Assembly: GCA_035687725.1 (NCBI GenBank)
Contig: DASRVB010000150.1
Location: 1 to 5,180 of the forward strand
Direction: 5' to 3'
From: JAICNR01 sp035687725
GTDB lineage: Bacteria > Gemmatimonadota > Gemmatimonadetes > JACCXV01 > JAHWKZ01
Length of the DNA: 5,180 nt
The position numbers and the translations under genes were made by a program. The notes under the pieces were generated by a model, which had not been told where the DNA came from, searched no databases, and saw nothing but the letters and a program-made list of their open reading frames with translations. Shown here piece after piece: positions 1-5,180 of the stretch (position 1 is its first letter; every line of letters starts with the position of its first letter).

Positions 1-1
1 T

Positions 2-649
2 GGGATCGGAGAGGACTGGGACCGGCGCTGGCCGCGGGACGGAGCGAGCGCGACTCGCGCGCTCGCGCGGGACGGATCGCTGCTCTGGATCGGCGGGGAG
101 GACGGCCTGACTGCGCTCGACCGCGGAACGGGCGCCGTGGCGGGCCGCTGGCTCGCGGGCCGCAGGGTGGTCGCCGTCGCGGTCACGCCCGAAGCCGTGT
201 ACGCCGGCACGGAAGCCGGTCTCTTCGCGGGCCGGCGCGACTCGATTTCGGAGGGAGCCGGCGCTCTGCCGCGCGTGCCCGCTGAGATGACCCGCGTGGA
301 ATCCCGAGGAGGGTCGATCCGCGCACTGGCGGCGACCGACACGCTCCTCCTCCTCGCGGGTGCCGCCGGGATCGAGGTGTTCGACCGCCGCGCGGGGACG
401 TGGAGGCCCGGCGAGAGCCGCGTGACGGAGGCGTTCGCATTGGCCGTCGACCCCGGCGGAAACGTCTGGATCGGCTCGACGAGAGGGCTTGCCCGGTGGC
501 GGCCGGATACCGGCGAGTGGGACGAGTGGACGAACGCGGACGGCCTGGCCGGCGCGCCCGTCTTCCACCTCCTCGCCGAGGATGGCGTCGTCTGGGCGTC
601 GACCCCGGCGGGTGTCAGCCGGTTCGCGTGGCGGGAGGCGCGTCGGTGA
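2..649 (+). CDS. Beta-propeller repeat protein, C-terminal part (5' end outside window)
   Basis: The frame is open from the left edge to a TGA at 647-649 (215 residues visible), so the start lies outside the window. An internal GTG at 137 is not the real start, because propeller-like sequence (LLWIGGEDGLTALDRGTG) continues upstream of it. The visible part repeats a short blade motif, an aromatic-plus-glycine strand followed by a GL/GI turn and a hydrophobic strand: LLWIGGEDGLTAL, VYAGTEAGLFAG, LLLAGAAGIEVF, VWIGSTRGLARW and VWASTPAGVSRF. This is the pattern of the 'two-component regulator propeller' (Reg_prop) and ligand-binding propeller families. No kinase, membrane or DNA-binding segment is visible; the chain ends shortly after the last blade. 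It probably acts as a periplasmic or surface sensor or scaffold, but that is inference. The stop overlaps the start of the next lipoprotein gene by 4 bases, suggesting a joint role at the envelope. Specific function unknown. Confidence 0.75.
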   Translation, partial: GIGEDWDRRWPRDGASATRALARDGSLLWIGGEDGLTALDRGTGAVAGRWLAGRRVVAVAVTPEAVYAGTEAGLFAGRRDSISEGAGALPRVPAEMTRVESRGGSIRALAATDTLLLLAGAAGIEVFDRRAGTWRPGESRVTEAFALAVDPGGNVWIGSTRGLARWRPDTGEWDEWTNADGLAGAPVFHLLAEDGVVWASTPAGVSRFAWREARR

Positions 650-1335
650 GCGCCGGGGTGCGTCGCGTCGCGTGGCACCTCTTGGTCGCGGGGATCCTGC
701 CGGTGGCTGCCTGTGGTGGCGGCCAGGAGCCCGGACCACCCGAGAACCGCGACACGATCTCGCTCGCGGATCCCGCGCCCTCCGCCACGGGTGACGCCGA
801 AGAAACGGACACCCGCGCGATCGCCGCCGGGCGCGACACCATCGACGAAGCGGAGGCGGACACGGCTGCCGCCCCCGACAGCGCGACCGCCGCCTCCGGG
901 TCGTGGACCGCCGGCGTTGTCGCCATCCCGTCCGGAGACGCCGGGACATCGACGCTCGTCTCGGTCCGCGCCGCGCGGCACGAGGGGTTCGACCGCGTCG
1001 TGTGGGAGCTCCAGGGGGACATTCCCGGCATCCACGTCGAGTACGTGGACGACCCGGTTCGTTCGTGCGGGTCGGGCGAGCCCGTGCCACTGCCGGGGGA
1101 CGCCTGGCTCGAGGTCCGGCTCACGCCCGCGAACGCGCACACCGAAGCCGGACGGCCCACGATCGCGGAGCGCCACCGCGCGACCGATCTTCCGGTCGTC
1201 GTCGAGATCGTCCAGACCTGCGACTTCGAAGCGGTGGTCACGTGGGTCCTCGCGGTGCGATCCCCCGAGCCCTTCCGCCTCGCCCGGTTCGGGGATCCGT
1301 CGCGCATCGTGGTCGACGTCCGCCACCGTCGGTGA
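646..1335 (+). CDS. AMIN-like domain lipoprotein
   Basis: 229 residues from GTG at 646, whose GTGA overlaps the upstream stop. This start puts a lipoprotein signal at the N-terminus: RR at 6-7, a hydrophobic run at about 8-22 and lipobox V20-A21-A22-C23, with Cys23 the expected lipidated residue after cleavage by signal peptidase II. Residues 24-100 are a low-complexity linker rich in Ala, Asp, Glu and Thr, typical of a tether. Residues 103-228 form the folded part: VRAARHEGFDRVVWEL, a GIHVEYVDD strand and a closing PSRIVVDVRH. This matches the AMIN-like domain of secreted and lipoproteins ('RxGxHxGFDRVVfef ... PSRlVvDv'). AMIN domains in general are linked to envelope or peptidoglycan localisation; the ligand of this variant is not known to me. 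Cys141 and Cys192 could form a disulfide. It sits between a propeller gene and thiL, with 4-base overlaps on both sides. A longer in-frame extension back to 400 is rejected because it would hide the signal peptide and overlap the propeller gene. Confidence 0.8.
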   Translation: MSAGVRRVAWHLLVAGILPVAACGGGQEPGPPENRDTISLADPAPSATGDAEETDTRAIAAGRDTIDEAEADTAAAPDSATAASGSWTAGVVAIPSGDAGTSTLVSVRAARHEGFDRVVWELQGDIPGIHVEYVDDPVRSCGSGEPVPLPGDAWLEVRLTPANAHTEAGRPTIAERHRATDLPVVVEIVQTCDFEAVVTWVLAVRSPEPFRLARFGDPSRIVVDVRHRR

Positions 1336-2342
1336 ACACGCGCGGGGAGTTCGCCTGGATCGACCGCCTCCTCGACGTGCTGGGGCCGGCCGCACGCGCA
1401 GGTGACCGGATCGCCGCCGGCGACGACGTGGCGGTCATCGAGGGCCGCGACGGCGAGGCGTGGGCATGGACCGCGGACGCGCTCGTCGAGGGGGTCCACT
1501 TCCGCTTCGACTGGCTCGATCCGGAAGCGGTAGGGCATCGCGCGCTTGCCGCGAGCCTGAGCGACCTCGCGGCGGCGATCGCCGAGCCGATCGGCGTGCT
1601 GGTGACGGCGGCGGGATCGCGTGCCGCGTTCGAGGCCCGGCTGGAGGGCATCTATCGTGGACTCCGGGATCTCGCGATCCGATCCGATTGCCCGGTGCTG
1701 GGAGGGGACCTCTCGCGCTCCGAGGGTCCGCTCCAGCTGACGGTGACCGCTCTCGGCCGCTGCCCGCGCGGGGCTCCACCGGGCCGTGGGGGCGCCAAGC
1801 CGGGCGACGAGGTGTGGGTGACCGGCGCCCTCGGCGCGCCGGCGGCGGCGATCGAGCTCCTCACGGAAGCGGGGAACGATCCCGCGCGCCTTTCCGCTGC
1901 GCGCGCGCACCGCGCCGTTCGGCGGCTCGCCCGTCCGGAGCCGCGTCTCGCGGAAGTCGCGTGGCTCGCCGAGCGCGCAGCTCTCCACGCGCTGATCGAC
2001 ATCTCCGATGGAATCTCCGGAGATCTGTCGCACGTCGCCGATCGCAGCGGCGTCCGGATCGCGATCGAGGCCGGACATCTCCCCGTTCACGACGACGCGC
2101 TCGACGCAGCCGCGCGTCTGGGGGCGGACGCGCGTATCTGGGCGCTCCACGGCGGAGAGGAGTTCGAGATCGCCGCCAGCGCGCCTCCGGGTTCGATCGG
2201 TCCGCACGCCGCGGAATTCGCGTCGCGCTTCGGGATTCCGCTGACCCGGATCGGGAGCGTCGAGGAGGGGAGCGGGATCGTCGTCCGCGAGGGCGGAGCC
2301 GAGGAGGCGATCACGCCCGGGAGCTGGGATCATTTCCGCTGA
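1332..2342 (+). CDS. thiL: Thiamine-monophosphate kinase
   Basis: 336 residues, close to the usual ThiL length. ThiL phosphorylates thiamine monophosphate with ATP to give thiamine pyrophosphate, the last cytosolic step of TPP synthesis. It belongs to the PurM/SelD-like ATP-binding family and acts as a dimer. Visible signatures in order: N-terminal GEFAWIDRL (5-13), GDDVAV (30-35), TADALVEGVHF (47-57), AASLSDLAAA (73-82), GGDLSRS (124-130), LIDISDGISGDL (221-232), GGEEFEI (274-280) and terminal WDHF (332-335). The Asp residues of GDD, TAD, LSD, GGD and DISDG are those expected to hold Mg2+/ATP. The motif usually reading GGEDYEL is GGEEFEI here, a conservative change. The start is GTG at 1332, because the family N-terminus begins right after it and its GTGA overlaps the previous stop. 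No good Shine-Dalgarno precedes it, so translation is probably coupled to the lipoprotein gene. No other thiamine genes and no TPP riboswitch are visible. Confidence 0.96.
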   Translation: MNTRGEFAWIDRLLDVLGPAARAGDRIAAGDDVAVIEGRDGEAWAWTADALVEGVHFRFDWLDPEAVGHRALAASLSDLAAAIAEPIGVLVTAAGSRAAFEARLEGIYRGLRDLAIRSDCPVLGGDLSRSEGPLQLTVTALGRCPRGAPPGRGGAKPGDEVWVTGALGAPAAAIELLTEAGNDPARLSAARAHRAVRRLARPEPRLAEVAWLAERAALHALIDISDGISGDLSHVADRSGVRIAIEAGHLPVHDDALDAAARLGADARIWALHGGEEFEIAASAPPGSIGPHAAEFASRFGIPLTRIGSVEEGSGIVVREGGAEEAITPGSWDHFR

Positions 2343-2376
2343 GCGCAGTTGCGAGGAACGTGCGAGCGCAGTTGCG
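2341..2376 (+). repeat. 13-base direct repeat, two copies 23 bases apart
   Basis: GAGCGCAGTTGCG occurs exactly at 2341-2353 and 2364-2376. The first copy begins inside the thiL stop codon and the second supplies the TTG of the proposed eno promoter -35 box. The 23-base period is about two helical turns, so a dimeric regulator site is possible, but a chance or slippage origin is equally open. Confidence 0.5.
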
Positions 2377-2400
2377 CGCGCCGAGGCCCCGGCGTAGGAT
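2372..2400 (+). promoter_or_regulatory. Putative sigma70-type promoter for eno-ftsB
   Basis: TTGCGC at 2372-2377 and TAGGAT at 2395-2400 are separated by 17 bases, the preferred spacing. The -35 keeps TTG and the -10 keeps TA...AT. Transcription would start near 2407, giving a leader of about 78 bases before the TTG start. It lies in the only sizeable gap between thiL and eno. The match is partial and made by eye. Confidence 0.45.
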
Positions 2401-2436
2401 TTCTCCACCCATCCGCATTCGACATCGCTCGCGACG

Positions 2437-2453
2437 GCCGCGATCGCCGCGGC
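2437..2453 (+). other. GC hairpin in the eno leader
   Basis: GCCGCG and CGCGGC form a perfect 6-base-pair stem with a 5-base loop (ATCGC), 31 bases before the eno start. There is no T tract after it, so it is not a standard terminator. It may structure or stabilise the leader, or be incidental in such GC-rich DNA. Confidence 0.3.
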
Positions 2454-2471
2454 TCCGGTTTCACCTCGATC

Positions 2472-2477
2472 GGGGAG
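2472..2477 (+). promoter_or_regulatory. Ribosome binding site of eno
   Basis: GGGGAG lies 7 bases before TTG at 2485. This strong Shine-Dalgarno match supports the unusual TTG start; no ATG or GTG in frame gives a correct enolase N-terminus. Confidence 0.75.
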
Positions 2478-2484
2478 CGTCTCC

Positions 2485-3761
<1,277 letters not shown>

Positions 3762-3765
<4 letters not shown>

Positions 3766-4187
3766 CGCGGAAGCGCCTCGCGGACCGGCGCGAGCGGCGG
3801 CGGCAGAAGGCGATCTTCCTGGGCCTGGTCGCGGCGCTCGTGGGCTACGGGTTCTTCATGGGAGACCACCGGCCGTGGCACCTCTTCATGCTGCGCGTCG
3901 AGCGGGGGCAAACCGAGGAGCGGATCGCCGAGCTCAAGCGCGAGAACCGGGAGCTTCTCGCCCAGCGTCAGCGGCTGTCCGACGACGACTATGCGCTCGA
4001 GCGGCTGGCCCGCGAGAAGGGGATGGTCCGCCCCGGGGACATGGTGTACCGGATCGTGCCGGTTCCCGAGGGGATTCGCGAAACCGTGGCCGAGTCGCTG
4101 GCCGCCCGCGCGGCACGGCAGGAGGCCGCCGCCGCCGACTCGATGCGGGCCGCGGCTGCCCCTCTGGCGCCCCTCTCGACGCCTTGA
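3762..4187 (+). CDS. ftsB: FtsB/DivIC-type septum formation initiator protein
   Basis: 141 residues from GTG at 3762, overlapping the eno stop. The layout is that of the FtsB/DivIC family: a short basic cytoplasmic tail (KRLADRRERRRQK, 4-16), one membrane segment (about 17-34), then an extracytoplasmic coiled coil (about 42-73, TEERIAELKRENRELLAQ). The family end motif follows: YALERLAREKGMVRPGDM and then VYRIV, at 78-99. Such proteins form the FtsQ-FtsB-FtsL (DivIB-DivIC-FtsL) complex that triggers septal peptidoglycan synthesis. The Ala-rich tail (110-141) goes beyond the core of the family and looks disordered. ftsB directly after eno is a known gene order (E. coli eno-ftsB region; eno with divIC genes elsewhere), which supports the call. 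A longer in-frame reading back to 2349 is only a shadow of eno. FtsL cannot be fully excluded, but the neighbour and the PGD/E-VYR motif favour FtsB/DivIC. Its stop codon lies within the next promoter's -35 box. Confidence 0.88.
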
Positions 4188-4211
4188 CACCCGGCGGGGA
4201 GCGGCTATTTT
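4184..4211 (+). promoter_or_regulatory. Promoter of the initiator tRNA gene
   Basis: A consensus TTGACA at 4184-4189 is followed after 16 bases by TATTTT at 4206-4211, in otherwise GC-rich DNA. Transcription would begin close to 4218, a few bases before the tRNA at 4223. The TGA stop of ftsB (4185-4187) is part of the -35 hexamer, so the two genes share bases. Confidence 0.8.
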
Positions 4212-4222
4212 CTGCCCCACAT

Positions 4223-4299
<77 letters not shown>

Positions 4300-4308
4300 A
4301 GTCAGAGA

Positions 4309-4351
4309 GGGGTTGGCCCGCGAGCTCGAGCCGACCCCTTTCTCTTTCTCT
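4309..4351 (+). terminator. Terminator-like hairpin after tRNA-fMet
   Basis: GGGGTTGGC (4309-4317) pairs with GCCGACCCC (4330-4338), a 9-base-pair stem with one T-G wobble and a 12-base loop. A pyrimidine run rich in T (TTTCTCTTTCTCT, 4339-4351) follows. The T tract is interrupted by C, so termination may be partial and some read-through into the second tRNA is possible. It starts 9 bases after the CCA end. Confidence 0.7.
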
Positions 4352-4390
4352 CGATTCGGCGTCCTCGCCCTCTCGATCGGCGTCTTCGCC
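4348..4390 (+). repeat. Imperfect tandem repeat of about 22 bases between the tRNAs
   Basis: CTCTCGATTCGGCGTCCTCG at 4348-4367 recurs as CTCTCGATCGGCGTCTTCG at 4370-4388, both followed by CC; they differ by one T deletion and one C/T change. The second copy folds into TCGGCG-TCTT-CGCCGA (4377-4392), a 6-base-pair stem, while the first allows only GGCG/CGCC. The rest of the 112-base gap between the tRNAs holds the terminator and no recognisable promoter for the second tRNA. Confidence 0.5.
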
Positions 4391-4411
4391 GACATCTTCG
4401 CGCAAGCCCGT

Positions 4412-4488
4412 GGCGGCGTAGCTCAGCCTGGTAGAGCAAGGGACTCATAAGCCCTGGGTCGCAGGTTCGAATCCTGCCGCCGCCACCA
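4412..4488 (+). tRNA. tRNA with CAU anticodon, probably elongator tRNA-Met (tRNA-Ile2 possible)
   Basis: A 77-base cloverleaf with encoded CCA. Acceptor GGCGGCG/CGCCGCC is fully paired (4412-4418/4478-4484), D stem GCTC/GAGC (4421-4424/4434-4437), anticodon stem 4439-4443/4451-4455 around CTCATAA with CAT at 4446-4448, variable GGGTC, T stem GCAGG/CCTGC, discriminator A 4485. The paired first position excludes an initiator. The 5' end (GGC..CGTAGCTCAG) and the TTCGAAT T loop resemble elongator tRNA-Met. It lacks the C4-G69 and C5-G68 pairs that E. coli TilS uses to recognise tRNA-Ile2. The pair closing the anticodon loop is an A31/G39 mismatch. A tRNA-Ile2 reading stays open because tilS is the next gene. 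No promoter of its own was found. Confidence 0.9.
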
Positions 4489-4491
4489 GAA

Positions 4492-4605
4492 TGATGAAAA
4501 CGGCCCATCTGCTGCGTTGGGCTCCTCGTGTCTTCCTGCGGCGTACCTCCAGGTACGCCTCGGAATCCTCTCGTCGCCCGCCTTGCAGCTGGACCGTTTT
4601 GATCA
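4492..4605. repeat. 114-base imperfect palindrome between the second tRNA and tilS
   Basis: The two arms are near reverse complements. The outer ends pair as TGATGAAAACGG (4492-4503) with CCGTTTTGATCA (4594-4605), with one G/G mismatch. Inner matches include CTGC/GCAG (4509-4512/4585-4588), GGGC/GCCC (4519-4522/4576-4579) and TTCC/GGAA (4533-4536/4562-4565). The tip is GGCGTACCT/AGGTACGCC (4540-4548/4551-4559) around CC. The element begins 3 bases after the tRNA CCA end and stops 31 bases before tilS. With A-rich left and T-rich right ends, the transcript could work as a terminator in either direction. No target-site duplication is evident and no protein is convincingly encoded. From memory it resembles dispersed palindromes with a GGCGTAC/GTACGCC tip in other genomes; this was not checked. 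Confidence 0.85.
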
Positions 4606-4620
4606 CTCTGGGCTCGTACG

Positions 4621-4629
4621 GGGGAAGGG
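4621..4629 (+). promoter_or_regulatory. Ribosome binding site of tilS
   Basis: GGGGAAGGG ends 7 bases before ATG at 4637. This favours 4637 over the in-frame ATG at 4658, which has no such site. Confidence 0.65.
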
Positions 4630-4636
4630 TTAGGGT

Positions 4637-5180
4637 ATGACGCCGACGTCGCATCGCATGGATGCTCTGCCGACCGCGTTCCGCGACCACTGGTTGCGTC
4701 ACTTCGCGCCCGTGGAGGGGGGACGGCTCGTGATCGGAGTGTCGGGCGGCATCGACTCGATGACGCTCCTGGCCCTGCTGGGGCGCGATGGCGTCGGGGG
4801 GTCCGATCTGGAGGTCGTGGCCGCCCATTTCGATCATGGCGTCCGCAGGCCAGCAGGCGCGGAGGACGGGCGATTCGTCGAAGCGGTCGGCGCAGCGTGG
4901 GGGACGCGAGTCGTTCGCGGCGCGGGCGACGCTCCGATGCGCGCGCGGGAGAGCGGCCGCGGACCGATGGCGGCCGCTCGGGAGATCCGCTACGAGTTCC
5001 TGCGTGAGGTCGCCGAAGACGAGGGCGCCTGGGCGATCGCTACCGCGCACCAGCGGGACGATCGCGTGGAGACCGTGCTGCTCAGGATCGCGCGCGGAGC
5101 CAGCATCGACGGCCTCGGTGGTCCGCGGGCGATCGACGAATGGAGCGGAACGCCGGTGATCCGGCCGCTCCTGCCGTGCT
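4637..5180 (+). CDS. tilS: tRNA(Ile)-lysidine synthetase, N-terminal part (runs off right edge)
   Basis: From ATG at 4637 the frame is open to the window end, giving 181 complete codons of what is usually a 300-450 residue enzyme. TilS uses ATP and lysine to change C34 of tRNA-Ile2 (CAU) to lysidine, switching it from Met/AUG to Ile/AUA; it is essential in most bacteria. The N-type ATP pyrophosphatase domain is clear: GGRLVIGVSGGIDSMTLLAL with the PP-loop SGGIDS at about 36-41. It is followed by VVAAHFDHGVR (His/Asp motif), then EFLREVAEDEGAWAIATAH and QRDDRVETVLLRIARGAS, then DGLGG and RPLL. The family usually reads AHHxDDQxET; here it is AHQRDDRVET, keeping the DD and ET. Two CAU tRNAs lie directly upstream. 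The C-terminal substrate-binding domains are outside the window. Confidence 0.95.
   Translation, partial: MTPTSHRMDALPTAFRDHWLRHFAPVEGGRLVIGVSGGIDSMTLLALLGRDGVGGSDLEVVAAHFDHGVRRPAGAEDGRFVEAVGAAWGTRVVRGAGDAPMRARESGRGPMAAAREIRYEFLREVAEDEGAWAIATAHQRDDRVETVLLRIARGASIDGLGGPRAIDEWSGTPVIRPLLPC

Noticed and set aside
1240..1335. TPP riboswitch before thiL
   Set aside because: The bases before thiL are coding sequence of the lipoprotein, with no leader or thi-box elements seen.
2437..2453. GC hairpin as a terminator of thiL
   Set aside because: No T tract follows and it lies downstream of the proposed eno promoter, so it would sit inside the eno leader.
4302..4508. Minus-strand frame with GGGGRIRTCDPGLMSPLLYQ, and a second one at 4445-5050 containing VAAAGFEPATQGL
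   Set aside because: These peptides are the antisense translation of the CAU tRNA gene at 4412-4488, a well-known source of false proteins; the rest of the second frame is antisense to tilS and the palindrome.
4599..4636. tilS promoter starting in the right arm of the palindrome (TTGATC at 4599-4604)
   Set aside because: The only T/A-containing -10 candidate (TAGGGT at 4631-4636) is 26 bases away and abuts the ATG, so spacing is wrong.

Overview
This is a bacterial chromosomal housekeeping segment. It is very GC-rich by eye, with GTG and TTG starts, tightly packed genes all on the + strand, and CCA-encoded tRNAs. The sequence alone does not fix the phylum. A high-GC Gram-negative-type lineage (Gemmatimonadota, Eisenbacteria-like, Acidobacteriota or deltaproteobacterial groups) is a reasonable guess, and an actinobacterial relative cannot be excluded.

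Bases 1-2342 hold three genes joined by 4-base GTGA stop/start overlaps. The first is the 3' part of a beta-propeller protein. The second is a small lipoprotein with an AMIN-like domain. The third is thiL, thiamine-monophosphate kinase, which makes the active cofactor TPP. The overlaps imply one translationally coupled transcript.

Bases 2343-2484 are a regulatory gap with a 13-base direct repeat, a plausible sigma70-type promoter, a GC hairpin and a Shine-Dalgarno site. It drives eno (enolase, TTG start), which overlaps ftsB (FtsB/DivIC-type division protein) by GTGA. The eno-ftsB pairing is known from other bacteria and links glycolysis with the divisome only by gene order.

Bases 4184-4488 carry two tRNA genes with CAU anticodons. 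The first is a clear initiator tRNA-fMet, with its own promoter (whose -35 box contains the ftsB stop codon) and a terminator-like hairpin. The second is most like elongator tRNA-Met, though tRNA-Ile2 is not excluded.

Bases 4492-4605 form a 114-base imperfect palindrome that starts three bases after the second tRNA. It is the most interesting non-coding structure here. It is followed by the 5' part of tilS (tRNA-Ile2 lysidine synthetase), which runs off the right edge. The last block is therefore all about CAU-anticodon tRNAs: the initiator, an elongator, and the enzyme that recodes the third kind. No mobile element, CRISPR array, defence locus or clearly novel multi-gene system is visible.
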